40,907 nt of DNA, from positions 1 to 40,907 of IMG/VR virus record IMGVR_UViG_3300020152_000041, one strand, 5' to 3'. The notes below the pieces were generated by a model. It was given only the letters and a program-made list of their open reading frames with translations. It was not told the origin of the DNA and made no database searches. Shown piece after piece: positions 7,606 to 15,948 of the stretch. Within the stretch, counting starts at the first letter, position 1; every line of letters starts with the position of its first letter. The stretch comes from a virus. The translations under genes and the position numbers were made by a program.

Positions 7606-7880
7606 TGGCTGACGCCCTCGATGACATCGCGGCCGCGATTGCACAGCTGCAGCGGGCCTTCATGCGCCATGGCCTCGAGCCGCCGAAGTCCATCCGCCTG
7701 CCGACGTTCGAAGCCGGCATGAAGGCGCGCCAGGTGCTGCTCTCCTCGCCGAGTGTTTGGCAGAGCGGCAGGGACCTCACGACAGCAACGCGCAGCCTCA
7801 GGATCAACGGCTGCGTGGTCTATTGGCCGACGCAACCGGATGGGTGCAGTTTCCGGGATGAACCACATGGCGCGGGCTAG
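7605..7880 (+). CDS. hypothetical early protein, 91 aa (last gene of early operon)
   Basis: An excellent GGAAGGAG site lies about 8 bp before the ATG at 7605. The first 45 residues form a helix pair; the second half is short strands (SLRINGCVVYWPTQPDGCSF). No motif is recognised. It is the last rightward gene before a 650-bp noncoding region and is followed within 25 bp by three GC-rich inverted repeats, which may end early transcription. Confidence 0.6.
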   Translation: MADALDDIAAAIAQLQRAFMRHGLEPPKSIRLPTFEAGMKARQVLLSSPSVWQSGRDLTTATRSLRINGCVVYWPTQPDGCSFRDEPHGAG

Positions 7881-8191
7881 CCCGGAGGCCGGCTTGGCCG
7901 GCCGACCAGTCCCGATCGGGCGCGCCCAGGCACCGCCTGGGCGAGGTGACGCCTGCCACGATGCGCGAGCTGGGCCGCGATGTCGCGCGTCGCCGGCGCC
8001 GTCGATCGGCTTCCCCATTCCCTCGCCCGCCAGGGCGATGACAAACCTATGCCGGCTGGGCGCAGCCCGGCCGCTTCCGCCTGCCTACCCACACCCCACA
8101 ACAGCATAGAAATCGGCAGTGCCCATGGCCCGCACCCCATCGCAACACTGCCTTCGTCCGCACCCCGGCCCCTTGGGATGCGAATATGGAT

Positions 8192-8200
8192 CGGTTGACG
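8192..8200 (+). promoter_or_regulatory. CGGTTGACG motif, copy 1 (before terminase)
   Basis: TTGACG at 8195-8200 matches a sigma70-type -35 box, but no good -10 box is found at the usual distance. It is the first of five copies of CGGTTGAC, each lying in a gap where a new late transcription unit starts. Here it precedes the terminase gene by about 330 bp. Confidence 0.45.
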
Positions 8201-8238
8201 GCCAGCCGACCCATGCCAGCCTAGTCCATGGCCGATTG

Positions 8239-8490
8239 CTGAGACAGCCACCCGGGTTCGGGGTGTCACACTGTCTCAGCGCTGTCTCAGGCTAACCGGC
8301 TGAACCATAGGGCATAATCGTGATTTGTGACGCAGTGACAGGCGAGACAGCCGATACCCTCACACATACGCGCGCGCGCGCATATGTGACCCTATCCCTT
8401 TGTCTCACTGTCACATGTGTCTTTTTCTCTAAATCGGCCAGCACAATCAAAGGCTTGGCGCTGAGACAGCGCCGAGACAGCCTGAGACAA
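8239..8490. repeat. cluster of eight CTGAGACAG-like sites in both orientations
   Basis: Copies read forward at 8239-8247, 8342-8350 (GCGAGACAG), 8461-8469, 8472-8480 (CCGAGACAG) and 8482-8490 (CTGAGACAA). They read backward (CTGTCTCAG) at 8271-8279 and 8282-8290, and as a partial TGTCTCA at 8401-8407. Several pairs are 10-11 bp apart, one helical turn, so a protein would bind on the same face. This is the arrangement of initiator iterons or of a multi-site operator. The binding protein could be one of the early HTH or DnaA-like products. Confidence 0.7.
8361..8388. other. 28-bp strictly alternating pyrimidine-purine tract (Z-DNA type)
   Basis: Every base from 8361 to 8388 alternates pyrimidine and purine: CA repeats, then (CG)6, then CATATGTG. 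The outer CACATA and TATGTG arms are complementary, so the tract can also form an imperfect cruciform. It lies in the middle of the CTGAGACAG cluster. Such tracts take up negative supercoiling and are found at origins and regulatory regions. Confidence 0.7.
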
Positions 8491-8534
8491 AACCGGGCCG
8501 GCGCAAACCCATTAAATATTCGGAACGGGCTGTG

Positions 8535-9122
8535 ATGGCCGGAAATCCTGACCTTTTCGGCCCGGCTGAGCCCTCCGAAGGGGATGAGGTTGGCACGCCG
8601 TCGGGGTTTTTCGACGCGGTCGCGGCGGCCGGGGAGAAGCGCGGCGCCGGCCGGCCACCTGGTGCGCGCAACCGGAAGACCGAGGCCTTCGAGAAGTGGT
8701 TCTATGCCAGGGGCTATCGCGATCCTGCCCAGGTGCTGGCCGAGATCATCACGATGGACCCGAGGGCGCTGCAGCAGATCGCCCTCGAGGACCGCGTCGC
8801 CAGGGGCGAGCTGCAGCAGCTGGGCACCAAGGACGATCCGATCCAGTCGGTGAGCGTGCCCGGCCTGGTCGAGATCATCGACCTGCAGCGCAAGGCGGCG
8901 ATCGACCTGATGCCCTACCTGCATGGCAAGAAGCCGACCGAGGTGGTGATCACCGATGAGCGCCTGCCCATCCTGGTGGTGGCCAGCGGGACCAACCAGA
9001 TGGCCGAGGCCATGAAGCTGATCGAGGGCCGGGCAGTGCTGTCGATCGGGCAACCGCTCCAGGGCGACCAGGTCGGGGCCGAAGCCAGCGAAATCAACGA
9101 CTTAGCGGAGGGCGAGAGGTGA
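8535..9122 (+). CDS. terS: terminase small subunit, 195 aa
   Basis: It lies first in the late block, 391 bp before the large subunit. The N-terminal part is basic and Gly/Pro-rich (GEKRGAGRPPGARNRKTEAF), a common start of podoviral small terminases, and the middle is helical (DLQRKAAIDLMPYLHGKKP, as in related proteins). It should bind the packaging site and bring in the large subunit. I chose the ATG at 8535; a GTG directly before it is also possible. The ribosome site is weak. The assignment rests mainly on position and this N-terminal pattern. Confidence 0.75.
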   Translation: MAGNPDLFGPAEPSEGDEVGTPSGFFDAVAAAGEKRGAGRPPGARNRKTEAFEKWFYARGYRDPAQVLAEIITMDPRALQQIALEDRVARGELQQLGTKDDPIQSVSVPGLVEIIDLQRKAAIDLMPYLHGKKPTEVVITDERLPILVVASGTNQMAEAMKLIEGRAVLSIGQPLQGDQVGAEASEINDLAEGER

Positions 9123-9513
9123 TGTCGCACAGACTGCCGTCGCACGGGTGCGGAAAGCGCAGCAGGATCAATGCACTAGGCATAGCTGGCCTCGTCATTG
9201 CAAATCACGCGCTCTTGCAGGGGGTCCTGCCTGTTTCGGACATTGCACCTGGTGGAGCTCGACCAGGTCGCATCAGCGATTTCCCCGGGGAATTTTTTGC
9301 TCCCCCCGCCCCCCTCGAGGCCTCCCCCGAAAGGGGGGTTCCCCCTCCCCCCTGGGGGGTGCCCCGTGCGCACCGTTCTGACTTTTCGCCTGGGGGCGAT
9401 CGGCCGAAAACCGGGCCACATGAGGGCCGGGCCGGGGCAGGGGTGGGAAACACTATGCGAGGGCTGGGGAAGTCCGTGCACCGGGTCGGGGACCGGACCA
9501 GCGGAGGTCGGGA
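9123..9513. other. noncoding gap between small and large terminase with C-tracts and hairpins
   Basis: Long open frames cross this gap, but they have unnatural Pro/Arg/Gly composition and no ribosome site. Notable structures are ACCTGGT-8-ACCAGGT (9247-9268), the palindrome TTCCCCGGGGAA (9281-9292) followed by T6, and five C-tracts of 5-6 bases between 9302 and 9352 interleaved with two G6 runs. CCCCC-GAAA-GGGGG (9324-9337) and CCCCCC-T-GGGGGG (9347-9359) can form competing hairpins. The gap may hold the packaging site or an attenuator. GGAGG just before 9514 is the ribosome site of terL. Confidence 0.5.
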
Positions 9514-11202
9514 ATGAGCCAGCACATTTCCGACCTGATCAGCCGCGTCGACCTGCGGGAGGCTGCCGAGGAGCGCGTCAAGCTGCTGGCGCTCGAGCTC
9601 GACTATATCGGCGATTTCAACCCTTACATGTATGTGCCGCCCGGTCCAGTCGCCCAGGCGTTCCTCAACGACGCGACTATGACGGCCGTGATCATGGGGC
9701 CGCTGGGTGGCGGCAAGACCACCACCTGCGTCTTCAAGCGTATCCTGGCAGCGACCAGGGCGCCGATCGCCTGGCACCCCGAGGACAAGATCCCGACGCG
9801 CATGTGCCGCTGGATCGTGCTGCGCGATACCTTCCGGTCGGCCGAGAAGACCGTGCTCGAGAGCTGGAAGCAGTGGTTTCCCAAGACCTATCCGGGATCC
9901 AAGGCCGAGGGCGGCAACGACCGGCCGTTCCACCATCGGCTGCGCTTCCGCGGCGAGGACGGCATCCGGGTGGAGGCCATCACGGAATTCGCCGGCCTGG
10001 GCGAGGACAATATCGAAACCCTGATGAAGGGCCGCGAGTATTCAGGCGCCTGGCTCAACGAGCTCGACACCCACGCCGAGGGCGCGCTCGACGACATGGA
10101 GCAGCGCGTGGGCCGGTACCCAATGCCGGACAGCCTGCTGTCGCCGCGCGAGCTCGCTGTGCTCGAGCAGCAGCTGGGCCGCCGCCTGGTCAACGGCTCC
10201 CGCCAGCGCGTGGTGATCGGCGACATGAACGCGCCGACGGTCGACAACTGGACGTTCGAGACGCTGGTCACCAGCCGCGGACCCGGGCGTGCCTTCCACC
10301 AGCAGCCCAGCGGGCGATCGCCGGAGGCCGAGAACCGCTTCAACCTCGAGCCGGGCTATTACGATCGCATCGTCGAGAACCAGGCCGAGCACTTCGTGCA
10401 CCGCATGGTCGACAACAAGTTCGGCTATAGCCGCGCCGGCAAGCAGGTGCATCCGAGCTTCGACCATCCCCGCCACGTCGCCCAGGTCGGGCTGGTGATC
10501 CGCGACGTCGACCTGCATATCGGCGCCGACATATCCAAGGGCGGGTTGTCGCCGGCGGCGATGCTGGCGCAGCAGTGGCAGCCCGGGCGCATCGCCTTCC
10601 TCGACGAACTCTACCTGGGCCATGGCGTCGGTACGGCGCGGTTTTCGGAAGGGCTCAAGACCCTGCTCAGCGAGCGATATGCCAATGTCGCGCGCAACCG
10701 GGTCAAGCTCTGGGTCGATCCCGCGGCCGAGCATGGCGCCGACAAGGAGGCGGGCGAGCTCAACGCCATGGAGATCATGGCCCAGGCGCTGGGCATCGTG
10801 GCGCGGATCCCGGGCAACGGCTCGAACGAACTGGCTTTGCGCCTGGGCGCGGTCGACGCCGAGCTGCGGGGCTACCTGCAGCCCAACACTGCGCTCTGGA
10901 TATCGCCGCGCTGCCGGCAGTACATCGAGGGCATTGCCGGCCGGTACCGCTTCAAGAAACGGCCGCAATCGGGCGGCAACGAATACGAGGACCTGCCGGA
11001 GAAGCTCCACCCCTGGAGTGACCTGCAGGATGCCGGGCAATATGTGATCATCGGTATTCGCGGGCATCGAGGGGTGATGGCGGCCGTCAATGGCGGCACC
11101 CGGCCCGGACCCGGGCAGCAGCAGGGCTGGGCGAGCCAGAACAGCGGGCAGAGAGGCTGGAAATCGCAAGGGGGGTTCGACCCCCACAAGGCTGGCCTGT
11201 GA
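9514..11202 (+). CDS. terL: terminase large subunit (packaging ATPase/nuclease), 562 aa
   Basis: The ATPase half has a Walker A motif (MGPLGGGKTTT, residues 61-71) and a Walker B-type NELDT at 182-186. The nuclease half begins around HIGADISKGGLSPAAMLAQQ, with the first RNase H-fold Asp at residue 339. This protein pumps DNA into the prohead and cuts it at the end of packaging. Length and motif spacing fit the podoviral family. A GGAGG site lies 8 bp before the ATG. Its TGA overlaps the next ATG (TGATG). Confidence 0.9.
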   Translation: MSQHISDLISRVDLREAAEERVKLLALELDYIGDFNPYMYVPPGPVAQAFLNDATMTAVIMGPLGGGKTTTCVFKRILAATRAPIAWHPEDKIPTRMCRWIVLRDTFRSAEKTVLESWKQWFPKTYPGSKAEGGNDRPFHHRLRFRGEDGIRVEAITEFAGLGEDNIETLMKGREYSGAWLNELDTHAEGALDDMEQRVGRYPMPDSLLSPRELAVLEQQLGRRLVNGSRQRVVIGDMNAPTVDNWTFETLVTSRGPGRAFHQQPSGRSPEAENRFNLEPGYYDRIVENQAEHFVHRMVDNKFGYSRAGKQVHPSFDHPRHVAQVGLVIRDVDLHIGADISKGGLSPAAMLAQQWQPGRIAFLDELYLGHGVGTARFSEGLKTLLSERYANVARNRVKLWVDPAAEHGADKEAGELNAMEIMAQALGIVARIPGNGSNELALRLGAVDAELRGYLQPNTALWISPRCRQYIEGIAGRYRFKKRPQSGGNEYEDLPEKLHPWSDLQDAGQYVIIGIRGHRGVMAAVNGGTRPGPGQQQGWASQNSGQRGWKSQGGFDPHKAGL

Positions 11203-11705
11203 TGACGGAAAACCACGCGAAAAAACCTGTTTTAAAAATTGCGCCGGCCACGATCGTCGACCTGGCGGACATGGCCGAGCATGTTCGCGCCAGCCGCGCG
11301 CAGTGGGGCATCATCCGCGAGGCGACCAGGACCGGGTCGGCCTGGTCCCTGCGGCAGGGCGATGAGCTGCTGGGGGTGGCGGGTCTCGTCCCGATCGGGC
11401 CGGGGCAGGCGGAGGCCTGGTTTCATTTCCGCCCAGCCGCGGCCGGCAGCATGCGGGCGATCGTCCGCGCCATCCGGTTGACCATGGACGCCTCGCCATA
11501 CCGTGCCATCGTGACGCTCTGCACGTCGAAAGCCGGAAGCCGCATCGCGCGGGCCGCCGGCTTCGCCTTCGCGGAGCCCAGCGATTTCGGCGAGGTATGG
11601 GCCTATGGGCGAGCTTCTGGACGGGTTTTTCGGTGGCAATCAGCGGCGGGCGCAGAAGGCCCAGATGGAGAGCCAGCAGCGGACGTCGCTGGCGGCGCTG
11701 GCTAA
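11202..11705 (+). CDS. GNAT-fold protein, T7 gp13-like internal virion protein A, 167 aa
   Basis: The body has the order of a GNAT fold: an N-terminal strand-helix (ATIVDLADMAEHVRASRAQW), a strand pair (LGVAGLVPIGPGQAEAWFHF), and a C-terminal TSKAGSRIARAAGFAFAEPS that matches the acetyl-CoA-binding end of acetyltransferases. T7-like phages carry a GNAT-like internal virion protein (gp13) near the connector gene, so it may be structural rather than enzymatic. The last 101 bp overlap the next gene in another frame. The first 12 codons are unusually A-rich. Confidence 0.75.
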   Translation: MTENHAKKPVLKIAPATIVDLADMAEHVRASRAQWGIIREATRTGSAWSLRQGDELLGVAGLVPIGPGQAEAWFHFRPAAAGSMRAIVRAIRLTMDASPYRAIVTLCTSKAGSRIARAAGFAFAEPSDFGEVWAYGRASGRVFRWQSAAGAEGPDGEPAADVAGGAG

Positions 11706-11820
11706 CCAGCAGGCGGAAGTCGACCAGGCGAGCTCCAGCCCGACCGGGCGCCGCCGCGGCAGGGGCCTGCTGACTTTCGTTCCCTCGCTGGGCGGCGCCG
11801 GCCAAGCGACGCTCGGCTGA
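11605..11820 (+). CDS. small conserved podoviral protein, 71 aa
   Basis: It starts inside the GNAT gene and shares about 100 bp with it in a different frame. The sequence has a Gln-rich helix (GNQRRAQKAQMESQQRTSLA) and ends with GRRRGRGLLTFVPSLGGAGQ-ATLG. A 'RGRGLLTF...GGA...LG' ending is common in small proteins encoded next to the connector in short-tailed phages, which is why I accept both overlapping frames. Its role is unknown; perhaps it attaches to the connector or virion. It ends 5 bp before the connector gene. Confidence 0.7.
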   Translation: MGELLDGFFGGNQRRAQKAQMESQQRTSLAALANQQAEVDQASSSPTGRRRGRGLLTFVPSLGGAGQATLG

Positions 11821-11825
11821 CGCGG

Positions 11826-13379
11826 ATGGTCTCGGTCACCACTGCCAGCCTCAAGCGCCGGCGCGCCTCGGCAAAGAAGGAATTCGACAGCTTCAAGCCG
11901 ATGCTGGACGAGGCCTTCCAGTACGCCATCCCGATGCGCAAGACGACGCGCGACAGCGGGACCGGCGAGAAGCGCTTCGACCAGGTCTTCGACAGCACCG
12001 CCATCAACGCGGCGATCCGCTTCGCCGACAAGTACCAGCAGGACATCTGGCCACCGGAGCAGCGCAATTTCGCGCTCGAGCCGGGGCCACTGGTGAAACC
12101 GGGCAAGGAGCGGGAGCGGCTGGCCAAGGGCCTCGACACCCTGTCCGAGGTGCTGCAGGCGTTCTTTTCGGGCGACTGGGACATGGCGTTCCACGAAATG
12201 GCACTCGACCTCAATGCCGGCACCGGCGCCATGCTGATGAATTCCACCAGCATGCCGGGCGAGCTGTGGGAGCCGATATCGGTGCCGATCGACGAGTTGC
12301 TGCTCGAGGCGGGACCGAACAACAGGATCCACGGCATCTTCTGGGAACGGAAGATGACCAAGCAGGTGCTGATGGATACCTGGCCGGAGGGCAAGTTCGA
12401 CAAGACCATCACGGACCTCAAGCCCGATAACGAGCTGACCATCTGCATCGACACCGTCTGGGTGGTGAAGAAGGCGCGCTGGCAGATGATCGTCTGGTGC
12501 GACAAGCAGGAAGCGCGGATCTACAAGAGCGAAAGCCGGGCCTGCCCCTGGCTCACGCCGCGCTATGTCCGCGTGCCGGGCGAGACCTGGGGGCGTGGCA
12601 TCGCCATGTTCGCCATGCCCGAGATCAAGACGCTCAATACCGCCAAGCGGCTGCAGCTGCAGGCGGCGGCGATCGCCATGCTGGGCATCTATACCGCCGT
12701 GGACGACGGCGTGTTCAACCCCGACCTTTCGCCGCTGGTCCCGGGCGGCTTCATCAAGGTGGCCAGCAATGGCGGCACCCGCGGCCCATCGGTTTCGCGC
12801 TTCCCCGATCCACGCCTCGATCTCTCCGGGCTGGTGATCGAGAACATGCAGATGTCGGTCAAGGAAACCATGATGGATGGCGCCCTGCCGGTGGAGGGTT
12901 CTGCCGTCAAATCCCCGACCGAGATCCTCGAGCGGGTGAAGCGCCTGGCCGGCGACCACATGGGCGCCTTCGGCCGCCAGATCCAGGAAGTGATCGTCCC
13001 GGCCGTGCGGCGGGCCATGGAGATCGCCTATGCCAAGGGCCTGATCACCAACATGCCGACGATCGACCAGCTGCTGGTGATGGTGAAGGTCAAGTCGCCG
13101 ATCGCCCTGGCGCAGGAAGCCTCACGCGTGCAGCGCATCGTGCAGTGGCTCGAGATGGTGATCGCGGTCACCACCTCGCTGGGCCAGCCGGGCGGCGCGG
13201 CGCGTATCGCCCATATCGAGAAGCTGCTGCTCGAGGCCGGCCGCGCCCTGGGCGTGCCGCAGCAGTTCATGCTGGACGATGACGAACGCAAGGCGTTCGA
13301 CAAGGCCGAAATGGAAAAGGCGCTGGCCCTGGCTGCCGCCAGCGCCGCCGGCGCCGTAGTGCCCGGAGCTGCAGCATGA
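11826..13379 (+). CDS. head-to-tail connector (portal) protein, 517 aa
   Basis: Length, position after the terminase, and motifs all match the podoviral head-to-tail connecting family. The N-terminus has LKRRRASAKKEFDSFKPMLD and DSTAINAAIRFADKYQQDIW; the middle has NAGTGAMLMNS; and PEIKTLNTAKRLQLQAAAIA is the conserved stem region. The protein forms the dodecameric ring through which DNA enters and leaves. The C-terminus is Ala-rich. It overlaps the following gene by four bases (ATGA). Confidence 0.88.
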   Translation: MVSVTTASLKRRRASAKKEFDSFKPMLDEAFQYAIPMRKTTRDSGTGEKRFDQVFDSTAINAAIRFADKYQQDIWPPEQRNFALEPGPLVKPGKERERLAKGLDTLSEVLQAFFSGDWDMAFHEMALDLNAGTGAMLMNSTSMPGELWEPISVPIDELLLEAGPNNRIHGIFWERKMTKQVLMDTWPEGKFDKTITDLKPDNELTICIDTVWVVKKARWQMIVWCDKQEARIYKSESRACPWLTPRYVRVPGETWGRGIAMFAMPEIKTLNTAKRLQLQAAAIAMLGIYTAVDDGVFNPDLSPLVPGGFIKVASNGGTRGPSVSRFPDPRLDLSGLVIENMQMSVKETMMDGALPVEGSAVKSPTEILERVKRLAGDHMGAFGRQIQEVIVPAVRRAMEIAYAKGLITNMPTIDQLLVMVKVKSPIALAQEASRVQRIVQWLEMVIAVTTSLGQPGGAARIAHIEKLLLEAGRALGVPQQFMLDDDERKAFDKAEMEKALALAAASAAGAVVPGAAA

Positions 13380-13745
13380 ACCGCCCGGGCGCCCTCGAGG
13401 ACATCCTCGCGCGGACCAACGAAGGCTGGGGCTTCTTCGAGGGCCTGCCTGAACATGTCCGCAAGCTGCTGGAGCCGGCACAGGCCAAGAACGAGGAAGA
13501 CCGCAAGCTGGTCGCCGCGGCCTGGGCCCAGTTCGCCGAGAGCGAGGGCGGGCGCCTGGCCCTGCAGGCGCTGTTCGACAGCACGCTCAACCGCACCGTG
13601 TTTTTCGTGAACCTTGGGCAGGACGCCCAGGCCATGGCGATGTGGGGCTGCTTCCGCGAGGGGCAGAACGCACTGGCTCACGAGATCGCCCGGCAAGTTG
13701 CCGTCGGGCGCAACCCCGACAACGCACCCAAACCGAGAGAGACCA

Positions 13746-14726
<981 letters not shown>

Positions 14727-14764
14727 TACCCTTTCCCTGGCCGCCCTCCTCCTCGGCCCTACTG

Positions 14765-14787
14765 GCCCCGCTCCGGCGGGGCTTTTT
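14765..14787 (+). terminator. Rho-independent terminator after the scaffold gene
   Basis: GCCCCGC (14765-14771) and GCGGGGC (14776-14782) form a perfect 7-bp stem with a TCCG loop, directly followed by five T and then CTT. This is the most canonical intrinsic terminator in the window. It separates the packaging/scaffold unit from the capsid gene, which then needs its own promoter. Confidence 0.85.
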
Positions 14788-14829
14788 CTTGTGCAAGGTG
14801 AGAGCGCGACAGGGCTGCGCCCTGCGCGG

Positions 14830-14845
14830 CGGTTGACGGCACGCG
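14830..14845 (+). promoter_or_regulatory. CGGTTGACGGCACGCG motif, copy 2 (before capsid)
   Basis: TTGACG (14833-14838) is a -35-like box 45 bp after the terminator and 145 bp before the capsid ATG. GGTTGACGGCACGCG (14831-14845) is identical over 15 bases to the copy at 30028. No clear -10 box is seen. It is a likely promoter or RNA signal for the capsid unit. Confidence 0.5.
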
Positions 14846-14878
14846 CCCGCGCCTAGCGTGAGGTCAGCACTCAGGGAA

Positions 14879-14949
14879 TGCGGACCTGCAGTGCCGGTGG
14901 CCTCTCCGACTTCGTGCGGACCTGCCGGCGCGCTCGCGGCCTCTCCGAC
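14879..14949 (+). repeat. imperfect tandem duplication in the capsid leader
   Basis: TGCGGACCTGC occurs at 14879-14889 and 14915-14925, and GGCCTCTCCGAC at 14899-14910 and 14938-14949. The unit of about 36-39 bp is therefore repeated twice between the promoter-like box and the capsid ribosome site. It may be an operator pair, a leader RNA element, or a remnant duplication. Confidence 0.65.
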
Positions 14950-14981
14950 ACCCGGTGTTTCAGCAAAACATCGGAGCACAC

Positions 14982-15872
14982 ATGTCCACCAATGCACCTG
15001 ACTGGTTCCGCCCTCAGTACGAGAGCCGCGTCCAGCATATCTACCAGACCGAAGGCTGGCGGATGCAGAAGGCCGTCACCCCGGCCACCTCGTTCAACGA
15101 CAGCAACGAGGCCGTATTCTACATCGCCGGCAAGACCGTCGCCCGCAAGATCGACCGCAACACCTCGCCCACCCCGGGCGGCGGCGACCGCAAGAAGTTC
15201 ACCGTGCCGCTGGTGACCTGGCAGGCGTTCGACGAGCTGCGCCAGTACGACCTCGATCGCCTGGCGATCAATGAGCGCGAGATCATCTATCATTCCGGCG
15301 CCCTGGCACTGGGCCGCGCCACCGACGTCGAGATCTATGACGTGCTCAAGGCGGCCGCGCCGACCGTTGACACCGGGCTCGACTTCTCCGCCGGCGCCTT
15401 CACGGCCGGCCAGGCCATGATGCTGACAGAAGCCATCGTCGACACGAAGGCGCCCTTCGACGGCGAGATCTATTGCGGCCTGCCGTCCAAGGCCTGGTTC
15501 CAGCTGCTGGCCAACAAGGTGGTCAACTCGGCCGACCATGTCGGGCCCGGCGGCCTGCCCTTCACCCAGGCGACCGACAGCCGCTTCTGGAACGGGGTCA
15601 ACTGGTTCCTCCTGGTCGAGGAGAACGCCGACGACTTCTACCTCACCCACGATACGACCAAGCTCGACGCCTTCATCTGGCACAAGTCCGCCATCGGCTG
15701 GGGCGCCAAGGACGGCACGCTGACCATGATCCCGCAGTGGAACAACTATGGCGAAGGCGGCGGCTGCTGGAGCTTCAACATGCAGGCCAAGGGCGCCGCC
15801 ACGACGCTGCAGGAAGGGCGCGGCATCAAGCGCTTCACCCTCTCCAAGACGGCTGCGACCGCCATCATCTAG
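14982..15872 (+). CDS. major capsid protein, 296 aa
   Basis: It follows the scaffold and has its own leader, as expected for the most abundant protein. The N-terminus (STNAPDWFRPQYESRVQHIY) and the central GLPSKAWFQLLANKVVNSAD, with a late FIWHKSAIGWGAKDG, match capsid proteins of alphaproteobacterial temperate podoviruses (HK97-fold type). A CGGAG ribosome site lies 8 bp before the ATG at 14982; an earlier in-frame ATG at 14955 lacks one. Assignment to capsid is by position, size and these patterns. Confidence 0.82.
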   Translation: MSTNAPDWFRPQYESRVQHIYQTEGWRMQKAVTPATSFNDSNEAVFYIAGKTVARKIDRNTSPTPGGGDRKKFTVPLVTWQAFDELRQYDLDRLAINEREIIYHSGALALGRATDVEIYDVLKAAAPTVDTGLDFSAGAFTAGQAMMLTEAIVDTKAPFDGEIYCGLPSKAWFQLLANKVVNSADHVGPGGLPFTQATDSRFWNGVNWFLLVEENADDFYLTHDTTKLDAFIWHKSAIGWGAKDGTLTMIPQWNNYGEGGGCWSFNMQAKGAATTLQEGRGIKRFTLSKTAATAII

Positions 15873-15878
15873 CCCGGC

Positions 15879-15896
15879 CGGCCGGTTCGCCGGCCG
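15879..15896 (+). terminator. UUCG-capped intercistronic hairpin after capsid
   Basis: CGGCCGG-TTCG-CCGGCCG is a perfect 7-bp stem closed by a UUCG tetraloop, the most stable loop known, starting 7 bp after the capsid stop. There is no T-run, so it is more likely a transcript stabiliser or partial terminator than a full stop. It would lower expression of the next gene relative to capsid. Confidence 0.5.
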
Positions 15897-15948
15897 CGCC
15901 TCCCCTGCCATCTGACCGCTTCGGCGGCATTCAAGAGGACTAACCAGC

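Larger units (their letters stand above)
7881..8534. other. structured noncoding region, candidate replication origin/control region
   Basis: No frame here has convincing coding features. The left part holds successive inverted repeats: GGCCGGC-TTG-GCCGGCC (7887-7903), CCCGATCGGG (7911-7920), CGCCCAGG-5-CCTGGGCG (7923-7943) and TCGCCC-GCCA-GGGCGA (8023-8038). A CGGTTGACG motif is at 8192. The right part (8239-8490) has eight CTGAGACAG-type sites, an alternating pyrimidine-purine tract and a short AT-rich run (attaaatatt, 8511-8520) just before terS. Clustered binding sites, secondary structure and AT-rich DNA together suit an origin; a pac site or a repressor region are alternatives. Confidence 0.55.

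Noticed and set aside
7753-8269. Open frames on both strands across 7753-8269
   Set aside because: Neither has a ribosome site or natural composition, and they cross several inverted repeats. I treat 7881-8534 as noncoding.
9281-9298. TTCCCCGGGGAA followed by T6 as a Rho-independent terminator
   Set aside because: The palindrome has no room for a loop; at best a 4-bp stem could form, so I do not call a terminator.
9119-9517. Plus-strand frame between the two terminase genes
   Set aside because: Its product has Pro/Gly/Arg-rich segments encoded by the C/G tracts and hairpins, no motif and no good ribosome site.
11475-11484. Further CGGTTGAC copy inside the GNAT-like gene
   Set aside because: It lies within coding sequence and not at a module boundary. 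I take it as a chance match, although it weakens the specificity of the motif slightly.
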